This document shows, one piece after another, positions 52,901 through 64,000 of a stretch of DNA of 64,000 nt. This stretch comes from Torreya grandis (Eukaryota; Streptophyta; Pinopsida; Cupressales; Taxaceae). The DNA is taken from positions 124,001 to 188,000 of the forward strand of contig JARHVA010004808.1 in the NCBI GenBank assembly GCA_037957365.1, written 5' to 3'. Within the stretch, counting starts at the first letter, position 1. Each line of letters opens with the position of its first letter. The position numbers and the translations under genes are program-made. Under the pieces are notes generated by a model. The model saw nothing but the letters and a program-made list of their open reading frames with translations, had not been told where the DNA came from and did not search any database.

Positions 52901-54142
52901 TGTAATAGGTTTTGACCTTCTCCATTTGGCTAAAATGTTGCCTAACCACAAATTGAATTTATCCAATACTCAAATGAGTTTTATAATAGTAAGCTTGATG
53001 CTTAAGACCAAGTTCATAAACACTATTATAGAGTTGAAAATCCACCTCTTGATCTATAATTTTATCTTTGACATGGTATGGAAAAAATAGGGGAAATGAT
53101 TTTTTTCCTTTAATTTTGATGATTGTGTAGTCAGGGTAATACTAGTAATCCTCCATCTTACCAATACTTACTGTTATGTTTTTAGACACCTAGGCATCTA
53201 TGTGCCATGAATCAATTGATATACCTAAGGATATATTTCCTCACATATCATTTGAATTTCATTCTTAAATAATCATTCAAACATAAAAGAGTAATATTCA
53301 TATATTGTATTACCCATGTATTATGTTGAGGGTTGCTATAATTCCCCACGTGTCATGTGAACTCTACCAAATATTCATCCAGTAAATAGGACTTCATATA
53401 AAAGTTTCCATTAACTAGCCTTTGCTTAGGATTGAACATCCATGTCTTTAGTCTAACACCTATGACTTCTTGAGGACAACTATCTAATCCAAAGTTAAAA
53501 GAATGTCCAACAAAGGGACCCATTTGACATGTACATATGTTGTGCTTGTAAAATTATAAAATATGTTTGAGAGAACCATAGCTATCTTAATCCCAAGTTT
53601 AAATTTGACAATACAATTGGAGGATTTCCTACCTTAACATTCAGTCTTTGGCCTTCAACTAACCATTATTTCAATTTTCCCTCTATTATGTTATGTTTAA
53701 GCCATACATTGGTCGGGCCTTAATGATATGAGGTCGTAGGGATTGAAATTATGAGATATATTTCAAATAACCTAATAGAAATACATTTAGTTACATTTTT
53801 TATTTTCCTAAGGTGCAAACAATCCCAAAAAATTGTTCCATTATTAAATAAATCCCTAAGCATGCCTATGCAATGCATGAACTCTAGATTTTCCACTACT
53901 TGATAAAGTCCCATTATTTTAATAGGTAGTATGTCATCGACATATTGATTTTAAATTGAAGATAACTAGTCCTAAGCAGAGTAAGACACCAAAGAATCCA
54001 TGGTATCCAGAATCATTGAGCAATTTGGGAATTTAAAGTTGAGGGCACTCTTATCAGACACAATGTCCATGAATTAAAGGCTTCCAACATAGGAATACAT
54101 GGAAGGGGCTTGAACATGTGATTGACTTGAAGATGAGGCCAT
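49979..54142 (-). pseudogene. Third frame of the Tat element, function unknown
   Basis: A start codon at 54142 opens MASSSSQSHVQAPSMYSYVG. 53720-53914 is open (GMLRDLFNNGTIFWDCLHL). 52000-52480 is Pro/Ser/Thr-rich (PHPQLPSTSQATTT). Around 51085 a basic patch (ERVRKRKVV) leads into EEMELKQRENLFPLSKK. 50150-50530 is helical (RTNDEILQLINFDKNKVKR). The frame ends with PSSSSNVSTLAS just at the LTR. Many stops and shifts interrupt it. Lying after integrase and before the 3' LTR, it occupies the place of the extra frame of some Athila/Tat elements. A plant-mobile-domain-like protein is one possibility I cannot confirm. Its C-terminal part recurs at 63476-64000. Confidence 0.5.
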
Positions 54143-56690
54143 TATATAAATCTAAATGCTATAATTTTTTATAAAAATCATATAGGTCATTCTTGCAAGT
54201 TCACTAAGCAAACTAGGGCTTTTTAGATGTTCAAGGGCTTAAAATTATAATTTTTAATCAATAAAGTAATGGAAATTTGACTAGCCTTCACATAGTTTTT
54301 ACATATATCACCCAAAATTTGGAGGTTTGAATGCATTTGTGTGTCATTAACACAAATAATGACATTTTTGTTTTTTTCATTTTAATTTGAATGTGTCAGT
54401 CAGCTTTGGTAGGTTCATATTTTCCACATGGCAACTTTTCATTGATTTTATATGTCAAGTCACCTCATTCATGATACGTGTCAATTTATTGTTTCATGAT
54501 TCTGATCCTTACCGTCAACTTTTTTTATGCATATTTTGGCCATACATCCCTTGGATTATGATGCTTTTTTTTTGTTTTTATCTTAGCTGGGTATTTAGGT
54601 TTAAAATTTTCATTTGCATAATCTAAGGTTGAGAGTTAATGTGCTTAAGCCACATGGAGAAATCTCAAGCCTATAAGAGCTTAGGAGGTTGGAATTATGA
54701 CTATTTACATATTTGAACTGTGTATGTCCCAGAAGACTCTAGGTGGATGAAACACTGACATGTTGCATGTTCTTAGAGATTTAGGGGCTTAGAGACTTAG
54801 AGACTTGAGACTATTGAATAATTGACTTTGATTTAATATCTTTGTAGTTGTGATTAAATGAAAATGTGAAAAGTCTCAACCACTCAAAGTTTAGAATCTT
54901 AGAACCATTAGAACACAAGAGCTCGGGGATACTAGACTATGTTAATCCTTCCAGGGTTTTAGGTTAATGGGAATATGCCAAGTGTCAAACAATTAAGACT
55001 ATAGAATCTCAAAACTATTATACTATGGGAATTCAGAACCATTAGAATACTAACTTTTGCTATAAAGACTCCATTTTTTTGGATTCATGTGAATGTACCA
55101 CATGGTACGTTTTGGATCTCAGAGACTTAAAAAACTTAGAATTTTCTTTGAAACTTGAAAGGATCTATGAAATGTAATAATGCCACATTTCAATGTCTTA
55201 GAACTCAAGGAATTAAAAAATTTAGAAACTTTCATGAAATCTGAAGTCTATGGGTAACATGGTAACACCACTTGCCCTGATCTCATGTAATAAGGGTAGG
55301 ACCCAATTATGAATTTATAAAAAGTATTTGACAATAATCTTGTGTTCATAAAAAAAACATAGGAACACTAGGAAGAAAAAAATTATTTCCATTAGTCATA
55401 TATCAGAGCGCCAATTTTTTAAAAAGAATTATGAAAACCCAAGGTTTAAAATAACTCAAAATAACCATTCATTTTTTGATTTTCATAACTTGAACTTCTG
55501 TAAATTTAGAATTCTAAGAAAAACCTTAGACTTTTATATGAATAAATTCATATTATATATTTATAAGGTTTATAGGACCCAAAATAAATATTGTCATCAA
55601 TAATGGGTCCCCATTTGATTTTTTTTAAAATGGAGTGTGTGTGTTAGAGTAAAATAAATGGTGACTCAAAGGGGAAAATACTAATAGAAATTTAGCCCTA
55701 CAAAGAGTGAAACAAGCAAAATAGACCTTGAAAAAGACTCTTACTTGTTCATGCAACATATTAATCATTTTCATTCCTTAGATTTGAGTGTGTAATTTTG
55801 TGAATGAAATTTCTTCTTGTTATGAGAGTTTTGACAAAGCCTTGAATAAACACTTTAGGTTTTATTTTGAATTTTAGATTTTATAACCAAAGTAAGGGGA
55901 GCCTAGGTATTGCTCTACTTCTAGCCAGGTGTCTATTGACATAGACATTTGATTCCACTTAAATCCTTGCTTTGTTGCCATCCATGCATCCATAACCCCT
56001 GTAGATATTACTTGAATCACTCATCTTCCATAAATTTGTATGATGATTTTTTATAAAACATAGATTAAAGAAGGGTTAGGAATCATCATTGGCTAGGTGT
56101 ATGTATAAGAAAACTTATTTTTGTCAATATATCCTTGTCAATATGTCTCCATTTCATGTCTATTATCTCTCATCCAATGTTAGCATGTAATAGTATAGTT
56201 AATATTTGGAGGTGAAAAGTATTTTTAAAATTTGCATAATTATATGAGCGCAAATCCCAAAAGTCCAATAAAATCATTTAGTATAAGAAAAACCCAATTC
56301 AGTCATAACACATACCTCAATCCCAGATAATCTGCTACCACTAAAATAAATCCTTATGAGAACCAATTATTTTTATTGATATATTGTCCCCTTATTTTGG
56401 CATGTCTTTTGTAGTTATAACATAGGAAATTAGTGATTATGTTTTGAATTTTAGGAAACTAACCTAGAAAACATAACAACTAATCTATTGAAAGAAAAAA
56501 GTAGAAATAGGAAAATTAATTTTAGAAGGGAAGAAATCTAATCTAAAAATTACAAAATCTAATCTATAAAGTAGGAAATATAATCTAATCTTAGTTTAAA
56601 TCTCAACTTATAGTTTACTTAAATGTATCTCTAGTTGGAGTAACCATGAAATAATGTTTTAAAAATTGTCTATTGACTGGAAAGGTGAGG
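54143..56690. other. Spacer between integrase and third frame
   Basis: No recognised gene. The plus frame at 54387-54626 is hydrophobic and probably chance. 54770-55240 is rich in TTAGA(G/A)ACTT-like words (for example 54775-54810), suggesting weak tandem structure. Confidence 0.5.
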
Positions 56691-56699
56691 TCATTACCT

Positions 56700-57680
56700 T
56701 GGAGGTCTTTCAATCAAAAGGCATTATTACCTAATATTTATGATATTTAATATGGTCCAATCCATAAAAAATTAACTTATCATGTTTTCCTTTCTTTTCA
56801 TGATTTTTATTCCATAGAAGTATTAGGTCTGAAATCTTGAAGGCCTTGATCTTGGATATTTTGTCAAACCACTATTTGATAGTATCCTAATGTTTACTAA
56901 AGTTGTGCAGTGCTTTATTTTTTACATCTTCAATCTGTACTATCTCAAGCATTCTATATTGGATCCCATCATCCTCACCCATATACTCTTACATGAATTG
57001 ATACATTGGTATATTAAGAGTAATGGGAAATACTGGTTGTTGTCCATACACTAAAAAAAGGTTGAAGCCTTGAGAGCTTACTTGTGCATGGTTTTGTCTA
57101 CCCACAATACATACTTCAATAAGAGATGCCATTATCTTGGTTTATCTTATGCAAATTTATTAATGGAATCCATCATATTATTATTGGTGGAGTAAACTAC
57201 CCCATTTCCATATGGGTAGTAGTTCATACAGAACTTGATGGTAATCTAATTATTGTAGGCCCACTCTATGAATTGAATACACTAGAATGCTAGATAATTA
57301 TCACAAACCAAGGAAATGGGTACCAAACTGGGTCAATGTATTTTCTTCAATAAACTTTATAATATTGATTTCTCTAGAATTCTTGGTTGCTATAGCTTGT
57401 ATCCATTAAGTGCAGTAGTCAATAGCTATTAGGATAAACTTGTCTTATTGAAGAGTTTGGGTTTATCACCCCAATAAAGTCAAAGCCCTACTAGGCAAAG
57501 GGATGTCCTTCAATCACCAGCTATAAAGGGATGATAATGTTCACTTCTCTTTGTACAAATACCTAGTTTTCATTATAAGTCTTAACATAGTTATGTGCAT
57601 CCTTCAAGATTATGGGCCAATAGTATCGCATCCTCAAAATATTATGAGCTATAATATTTATTGAGGGATGCCTACTACCA
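56700..57680 (-). pseudogene. Tat integrase
   Basis: In order on the minus strand: RMRYYWPIILKDAHNYVKT (the His/Cys zinc-binding region with its Cys residues lost), GFDFIGVINPNSSI, FILIAIDYCT.WIQAIATKN, TQFGTHF, NYYPYGNGVVYSTNNNMMDS, LVYGQQPVFPITLN and a C-terminal LILLWNKNHEKKGKHDKLIF. These follow the plant gypsy integrase pattern (D, D, E catalytic triad). The Glu expected in GQVE(S/A)TNK is Tyr here, so it is inactive. It would insert element DNA into the genome. Confidence 0.9.
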
Positions 57681-57959
57681 ATATTATGATGTAAATTATC
57701 CAAGATGTGCTTAACTTATCTTAAAAAACATATTGGATAGATGCTCTCATATTTATTTCTATATAGGACTCCTTTCTTGATCATGTAGTGGTATAATTTG
57801 AGCCTAAGGTCTAAAATTTGCTCTTTATTTATTTCTGGGGTACATGTATCTGTGAATAAATAATGAATAATCTAAGTATACTACTCACCTCCAGCTACCT
57901 AGGTCTAATTTTTTTTCTCAATGAAAATACATAGATCAATTTTAGTCATGACCTTGATT

Positions 57960-58470
57960 ATCCCTTGACATTTTACCATCTTGTTTGGCCTAATCTCAAG
58001 GTTAAACTCCTAAAGTTTGGCCATCCACTTTCATCTTCTCTTGCCCAACTCATTCTATCCAAGTGTGAGCTTGACAACTGGGTCTAGGATAATGGCGTAC
58101 ATTTTATTTCTCAAAATATAAAGCTTGAACTTTTTTAAAAATTTGATCAAGACATATATATGTTTTTAAATCATGGAGTATTTCAAAATTTCATCCTTTA
58201 AATTGGTGCTCATGAAGGCAATGAGATGTTAATTATTTTCCACCTTTTGTGTAAGTACTGCAACAATAATATGTTTTAAAATGAATGAATACATATATAA
58301 ATATTTATTAAAGTCTAGGCTAATTAGAACTAGATCTTGAGCAATATTAGTCTTCATATCTAGGAAAGCTTTCCTAGCCTCTGTTCTCCACTTATCTTGG
58401 CATATTTTTTCAACATGGCATTTAATGGCTTGACAATCTCTACAAAACCATAAAAAAATTTCCTTACAAA
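57960..58470 (-). pseudogene. Gypsy RNase H linked to RT
   Basis: After the RT, the minus strand reads LVLISLDFNKYLYMYSF, AVLTQKVENN, then LIAFMSTNLKDEILKYS (matching PIAFMSKSLRDAELKYS), YVLIKFLKKFKLYIL and NELGKRR.KWMAKL.EFNLEI. This is the usual Ty3/gypsy RNase H of the RT-RNase H polypeptide, with several stops. Confidence 0.85.
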
Positions 58471-58479
58471 GTTAATATT

Positions 58480-59075
58480 ACCAAAGAAATATTTTAGCTC
58501 CTTATTGCTATTGGGGATGTTAATTCAAAAATGTCTTGAACCTATTCAAGATTAATGGAGATACTATTTTTAGTGATAAAATGACCTAAAAACTTTCATT
58601 CAATAACTCCAAATATGCTCTTCTTTGGATTCAAAGAGGCTCCATAACTTTTTCATCTATCAAAGACTTTTTGTAAATGTTCTATATGATCCATTTCATA
58701 TTTTAAAAATATAATAAGATCATACATGTAGATGGTGATACACTTACCCACCAATAATTGAAAGGAAAAATCTATTCTCTCTAGAAGGTAGCTCCTATAT
58801 TCATCACGCCAAAAGGCATCCTCTTATATGCAAAAGTTACCAATTTGATGGTGAAGGTAATATTCATTTTGTCCTCTAATTCAACCAATACTTGATTTTA
58901 GATTGAGAAACCATCCAAAAAGGACATCATCTTAGACCCACACACCATTTAAATTACCTTATCCAAATAAGGTAGAGGGTAATTATCTTTTTTTGATGCT
59001 CTATTTAAGTTCCTAAAAACACCATAGAGTCTGATTTATCCATTCTTATTTATAACCAGTACTAGATTAACTACC
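58480..59075 (-). pseudogene. Tat reverse transcriptase
   Basis: On the minus strand: LVLVINKNG, VFRNLNRASKKDNYPLPYLD, MMSFLDGFS, AYKRMPFGVMNIGATF, then YMYDLIIF, SYGASLNPKKSIFG and FLGHFI. The catalytic Y-(V/L/M)-D-D word is YMYD, so the first Asp is lost. It fits the Tat lineage in which LPLP..D and SF(M/L)DGFSGYNQI are typical. It would copy element RNA into DNA; this copy cannot. Confidence 0.92.
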
Positions 59076-59689
59076 TATGTTAAATGCCTAATTAGAAAGA
59101 TAATTTTGACATCCAATATATTTGTACTTATATTTTAATTAGGGGTTTCAATATTGGGTTAACTGGCCTCTATCTTTACCTAAAAGGATTATGCACTAGC
59201 TTTAGGGGAATGGTGTGCATTATTACCCTAGGGTCAAAGACATTTAGGTCATCATATATCCATGAAATGAAATATTTATATTATGTTATCAACTCCTTCA
59301 ACCTTTGCTTCTAATTCTCCATGCAACTTAAACCAATTTTCACATATTGGGGTTATTAGTCAGTGCCCAAATATCTTTGATAAAATCAGACTCAATTACT
59401 TTGAGTTATTTTTGCTTATAAGCTTAAGGATCTACATCAAAATCTCATTCTAAGGAAACCATCCATAGAGGGATATGATTATCCTTTACTTATACGATGT
59501 CATGTTTTCCCAAGTCTTCAATCTACATTGGCTCAATATCCTTTTCATCTCTCAGTTGAGATTTGAAATATCTAAAGTTACTCATGAATCAGATGATTAG
59601 TTGATCATCTTCAAATACTTAAAAGTTGTCCACATTATTAGGGATAGAGGGATAAGGGACCATATCTATAGATAATTTATAAATTTTAT
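59076..59689 (-). pseudogene. Linker between archaeal-type RNase H and RT
   Basis: The minus strand has YFKSQLRDEKDIEPM, HIPLWMVSLE.DFDVDP and VIESDFIKDIWALTN. These correspond to the linker and the start of the RT-bearing part of Tat polyproteins. Many stops occur. Confidence 0.5.
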
Positions 59690-60085
59690 ATTCATGAAGT
59701 GGTGCCATATTAGTATCTAAAGCTACTTGGAAATATACTATCTGGTTCTCTTCCCTTGAATGGATTTGATATTGAATGCTTTAAAGGACTCAATCAAGTC
59801 TCATGATTGATGTTTGTACTTATTAAAATAAGTGAATTTACAATAGTATTTATTTTTGATCTAGTTCACAACTAGATCAGAGTCCCCAAAGGTTTATAGC
59901 TACTTGACATTGTGCTTTAGTGTAAACTACAAGCCAAGAATTAGAGCTTCATATTCAACTTAGTTGTTGGTACAGGGGAAATGTAACATTTAGGTAGCTA
60001 GGTAATGATTTATTTTTGGATATGTGAGGGATATTACAACACTAATACCTTATTTTAATCTAGATCCATTGAAATAAAATGTCCA
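59690..60085 (-). pseudogene. Archaeal-type RNase H (aRNH) of Tat element
   Basis: The minus strand reads FYFNGSRLK, GISVVISLTYP, FPCTNN.VEYEALILGL, FGDSDLVVN and DLIESFKAFNIKSIQGK. This is the RVT_3-like second RNase H acquired by Tat elements. The first catalytic residue (Asp in FDGS) is Asn; the Glu in EYEAL and the Asp in GDSDL remain. It lies upstream of RT, between protease and RT. Confidence 0.88.
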
Positions 60086-60249
60086 AAACTAAGAAGGACC
60101 TTCAAATTCTTGTTCATGAAACTCCCATTTGGTGGTAAATGTATACACACCTACATGTAAAGACACAAAGTTAATATTATCATTCTTTGCATTGTACTCA
60201 ATAATAAATTACTTCATAGTTGACTTTGATTCTAATTTGATTTTATTGG

Positions 60250-60640
60250 TCACTCCCTTCCAAGGTAGCCACATGTGTGAGAAATCTATGTCTGTGTAAC
60301 CATTCAACATTTTCAACTAATCATGAGACAATAATAGACCATAGGCTTCTGAAATGTCCATTGCCGAAATATCAATATATTGTTGTGAACATGGATCAAA
60401 TGCTAATTATATGTGTACATTAGTCAACTCTCCAACACATAGAGCATGATATTTTTCTAATTACAAGACCACTCTTTTTGACTTATCTGGGGTCAAACTT
60501 AGCTTCTTGCAGATAGTGTCAACATCATGTTGGATGAGGCTCAATAGTCAAATAATAAATTACACACATTCCTCCCAAACATTCTAATAGTTATAAGAAA
60601 GAGTGTTACTTTAGGCTTATGTTGATAGACCATTACATTT
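60250..60640 (-). pseudogene. Tat protease region
   Basis: The minus strand shows VTLFLITIRMFGRNVCNLLFDY, degraded sequence with SSNMMLTLSA, then DISEAYGLLLSHD, LKMLNGYTDIDFSHMWLPWKG and FIIEYNAKNDNINF. This follows the Tat-type order (active-site strand, GLLLSRDW, GY..TDWSHLWLP). The DSGAS active-site word is not readable. It directly precedes the archaeal-type RNase H. Confidence 0.75.
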
Positions 60641-61599
60641 GCATGTACAAATTTTGACTTGTCAGAAGTGGATGACCTTCTAGTTAAGGATTTAAGCAAC
60701 AACTCCCTTTACTCTATGATCTAGGCCAACTCATGGAAACTGATGTTAGCCTTGATTTTGTTCATGTCTTCATCAATGTTTTACCCACACCTATTTTAGT
60801 TCTTTGAAATCTATGACTAATATATCTCTTTAAGAGGAGGCAAATTATTATTGGCCTTAGGATCAGGAGGAGTGGTAACATTATTATTCAAAGGTGTTAA
60901 ATTATTCATTAGTTTCTTGTTTCTCAAATTGTACTTGTTCCTTATCTATTGATATTGATGGAAGGCATATATCTCATTAGTATTGTCCTCAGTTTCATTG
61001 TTATCTTCCACTAGGAAAGGAAGTCATAGGTTTCAAAAACCATTATTGTATCGAGAACTCCTAAAGTATGAGATGAAAATGGATCTAATTAATTAGTAGT
61101 ATTATCTTATCTATCCATTTCCTTCTAAAATATATCGAATACAATGCAGAATTATATGTAGTCTAACTCATCATGATATGTTATGTTATGAACCTTGTAA
61201 CAATTAAGAAGGGTTGCTTTCATAATATTGATCTTTGACATCCTATTAGATGGCACTTATTATTCTTGATTATTTACAAACTTGTTGAAAGTCTTGTTAT
61301 ATCTCTAGAATCCAAAGCTCTAGTTTGTGTTTTATCCAATAGTATTACCCATGCCCTTATGCATGTTAAGGAATTCATTGCTTAATTTCTGCATCTTCTT
61401 TTGAATAACTTCCAATTATATCTTAGTTGAGTCAGTAGTAGTGTCTTGTGTGGTAGTAGAGTTAACTAGTATTGAGGGATGAATTTGGCTTTGTTGGTTA
61501 GGCACATAATTGTTTAGGAAGCTAAGATGTTGGTTAAGTGGAATATGGGTCAAAAGTAAATTAATTATGCACTTAATTCTAGTTTTAAGCCACAATATT
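60641..61599 (-). other. Region between gag and protease
   Basis: Degraded coding-like sequence. The minus frame 61416-61610 (KIRILWLKTRIKCIINLLL) probably continues gag. No zinc knuckle is seen. Confidence 0.45.
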
Positions 61600-62280
61600 C
61601 TAATTTTCATTTGGAATTAGGCTGAAGGCTAGGGAAACATGACCAATTCTAAGTGGAGATAATGATTTTAATTGAGGGTTAAATTATTTGTATACATTGA
61701 TAGTTTCAACATAAGCCAAAGGTAATGTATTAACACTGATAGTCATGTGTATAAATATAAAATTCATGGGGTATAAGGAATTTTTGTACATTTTAAGGGT
61801 AAACTCTTCAACAAGTTTGTAAGTAGTTTAAAGTCTATTATACATATTCTGAAACTTGGCATTGAAGGTTTGAATTGAATAATTAAGTTCTCTTATCATG
61901 ATCACAAAGTGTTGGTAGACAACACTTGCACTAGTAACTTAGCTAAATTATTATAATAAGTTGTCTTGGCATTCTATTGAAGTTGTAATTGACCATTCTA
62001 GGATATTCAAAAACCAATCATAAACAACATATTTTAATGTAAAGGGAAATAATATGCATTCCACATCTTTGTGGGTTACATTCAATATCCATAGATCAAT
62101 ATTGAATTCCTTTATGTGTTCTTTAATAGTTTTACCTCCAAAGGGAGAGAAGGAAGGAAGATATTTATCAGGGTTTCTTAGCAACTCCAACAACATTGAT
62201 AGATGAACTAGTAAACCATGTTGGTTCTTAGGCTAGAGCTTGAATTTGTGGCCAAGGTTGAGGATGGACCATTGGTAGTA
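61600..62280 (-). pseudogene. gag: Tat gag capsid region
   Basis: The open part, 61951-62196, reads FGGKTIKEHIKEFNIDLW, LNVTHKDVECILFPFTLKY and DWFLNILEWSI. Further on come FNAKFQNMYNRL and LVEEFTLKMYKNSL. The ..EH...F......NV.H.DV....FP.TL....DWF.NL...SI pattern is the retrotransposon gag domain. It lies next to the 5' LTR, as expected. Confidence 0.85.
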
Positions 62281-62513
62281 GTGGAAGATGAGGTTGTATT
62301 CTTAGAGAGAATGATTGAGCCTAGGGTCCTCTAGGAATACCTTTATTAGACCTAAATTTTATATGGATTTACAAAGGTGGTATAGAAGGTTAGTGCCTAA
62401 GATTGACCTTATTAATATTTTAGGTACTTCCAATGTAACTCAAGTGATATTTAAAAATAAGTAGAGGTGGAGGTACAATTGATCCTTATAGAACTAGAAT
62501 AAACTCTTATTGA
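62281..62513 (-). other. Leader between LTR and gag
   Basis: On the minus strand the sequence after the LTR starts TCAATAAGAGTTTATTC. It lacks the TGG start of a usual primer site. No gene. Confidence 0.4.
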
Positions 62514-63475
62514 TGTGGGTTTTATGCACACCTTCAAATTATTACAAGGTATCCTCTAAAACTTTAGGATTTATGAAAGGATTTCACTCCAAAGAACAAG
62601 TTATAAGGTATTTAATTTTATAAAAACCAAGTGGTGGAATAATAATGAGTGATGTGGATTTTTTTAACACTGATGGTTTAGTTATGGATGAACCTAGATC
62701 TACTTGAGATATATGGAATGATGATGGTTCTAAACTAAGGTGGGCATGACTTTAAATAAAACTCAAAAAGAAGGAAGGTAAGGTAAAAAATAAGGTGTAT
62801 GGACCACAGAAGATGAAACCATTCTAGATTAATACTTGAACTAAGGTTAGATAATAAATAAAAAGACCAATGTATGCTACAAGATGTTATAGCATACCAA
62901 TAACCAAACATAGTTAAAAGTCAAAGGGAACTAAAACACATTAAAAATTAAACATGCATAACTAAAGGTTATCATGTTTGTTAGAGTTCATTTGTACTTC
63001 TATAAAAAAAAAACTATAATTATCATGTAGAAGGAATTAATATCATAACTAGGTTAAATTAATAATTGTATAGAAAATATAACTCATTCAAAATCAAATA
63101 ACTAAGATAACATAATGACAACACTTCTTACACAATCCATAATTTTGGAGAAGAATCAGATTTTACACATCAAGACTAAATTTGGATAACTTTTCAGAGT
63201 TTCCTATTAATCTTAATATGTAAAATTATCCTCCATTTGGAATGGGAGGATATAAGTACAAATAATCTTAGGATGGGGATGCCTCATCTCTCAAGTGTAT
63301 TCTAAAAATACAAGTCCAAAAATAGAACTGTGAAACCTTCATGCAAACTATGCATGTATAATAGTCAACCCAAAATAGAATTTTATAGCCAAAAGTATAG
63401 TGTATAAATGTAACATAAATTAGGAACCAACATTAAAAATTAGTCAAACATGAAATTACATATTTATATTTATCA
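62514..63475 (-). repeat. LTR of the Tat element, possibly shared
   Basis: Direct copy of 49030-49978 (for example GGTTTTATGCAC at the left end and AAAATACAAGTCCAAAAATAG near 63306). It is bounded on the right by a third-frame tail and on the left by the leader and gag. Confidence 0.8.
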
Positions 63476-64000
63476 AGATGATGATGTGGTACCACTACAA
63501 AAAGAAGATGGTAAGATGACTGCCGTTAGAAATGAAGTAGCCACTAAAGTTACTTGAGAGATAAAAATTGGGCCCACTAGAGTATACATGACCACAAGTC
63601 CTAAAAATTAGGAACCATGAGATGATTTAATAATAGTAAAAGTTTGCTACATATTTGGCACTGACCTTGAAACTATTTCTTTTGCCTTGAGTTGTTATAA
63701 TAATGCATGTGTTACTTCAAACTCTTTATTAACATTGTCAAAATTGAGAAAAGGAAGGTTTAAATATTTTGATGGATTCATCCATCACCCTTATTTGTTT
63801 AACTTTAGTGTTATTGAACTTAGCTCTAAGGGATTCAACTCTTGTCACCCTATCCTTAGAAAAATTTATCAATTACAAAATTTCATCATTGGTTCTATAT
63901 AGCATTCCTTCAACTTCCTCCTTGAAGTTATTTTCTATTTATTGAAGGAGTATCTCAAAATTTGTCTATTGACTAATTCATCTATAGAGGTAATCACATA
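63476..64000 (-). pseudogene. Third-frame tail of a second Tat copy
   Basis: Homologous to 49979-50515. On the minus strand it has RTNDEIL.LINFSKDRVTRV and then PSSFCSGTTSSS before a stop at the LTR edge. It runs off the window. If it were flanking host DNA it would not match the inner side of the other LTR. Confidence 0.75.

Larger units (their letters stand above)
49030..64000 (-). mobile_element. Tat/Ogre-type Ty3/gypsy retrotransposon
   Basis: On the minus strand the order is LTR (62514-63475), gag (about 62280-61600), protease (about 60640-60250), archaeal-type RNase H (60085-59690), RT (59075-58480), RNase H (58470-57960), integrase (57680-56700), a 2.5-kb spacer, a third frame (54142-49979) and LTR (49030-49978). 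The two LTRs are direct copies of about 0.95 kb. The interior is about 12.5 kb, large as is usual for Tat/Ogre. All frames are broken by many stops. No canonical primer site is obvious beside 62514. The window ends in a further copy of the third-frame tail beyond the LTR. Confidence 0.88.

Noticed and set aside
54387..54626. Plus-strand hydrophobic 79-codon frame as a small membrane protein
   Set aside because: It lies in AT-rich retroelement spacer with no homologous frame and no conserved motif.

Overview
This window looks like nuclear, AT-rich intergenic DNA from a seed plant with a large genome. It is built almost entirely from old, nested retrotransposons, and I found no intact host gene, rRNA, tRNA or CRISPR array. 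The plant assignment rests on Ty3/gypsy elements of the Tat/Ogre type, initiator-Met-tRNA primer sites, copia elements and a LINE with a plant-type RNase H. A gymnosperm or another slow-turnover giant genome would fit the decayed state, but the sequence does not settle the species.

Layout. 1-1090 (minus): a GC-richer coding-like scrap of unknown origin joined to a decayed gypsy gag, followed by its leader and an LTR-like stretch to about 2836. 3460-27793 (plus): a very large LTR element with 5.1-kb LTRs, a perfect 5-bp target duplication (CTAAG), a Met-tRNA-like primer site and a polypurine tract. Its internal region is almost non-coding and carries two tandem arrays, so it resembles a LARD (large retrotransposon derivative). 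Its 3' LTR is split by an 8.56-kb insertion (18389-26946) that contains an inverted pair of 0.83-kb arms and two decayed Lys/Glu-rich reading frames. 27801-28027: a small copia-like LTR, with a polypurine tract before it and a primer site after it. 31244-38880: a LINE RNase H domain cut in two by a 7.2-kb non-autonomous Tat-like element. 39374-43623 (minus): a younger, internally deleted copia element with 1.15-kb LTRs and a perfect CATAG duplication. 43875-49029 (plus): a Tat-like element with LTR, primer site, gag and protease, lacking the rest of pol. 49030-64000 (minus): a long Tat-type element with gag, protease, archaeal-type RNase H, RT, RNase H, integrase and an extra third frame. Its LTR at 62514-63475 appears to be shared with a second copy that runs off the window.

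How the parts relate. The nesting gives a relative history. A LINE was interrupted by the non-autonomous Tat-like element, which uses the same LTR family as the gag/protease copy at 43875. The LARD landed directly before a copia-like LTR and was later hit itself. The copia at 39374 landed in the centre of a short palindrome, and its two LTRs are the most alike in the window. Every coding region seen has stops, frameshifts or lost catalytic residues, so I expect no protein from this window. The best second-look items are the LARD with its 82-bp array, the inverted-arm insertion, the possible tandem Tat pair sharing one LTR, and the third frame of the Tat element.
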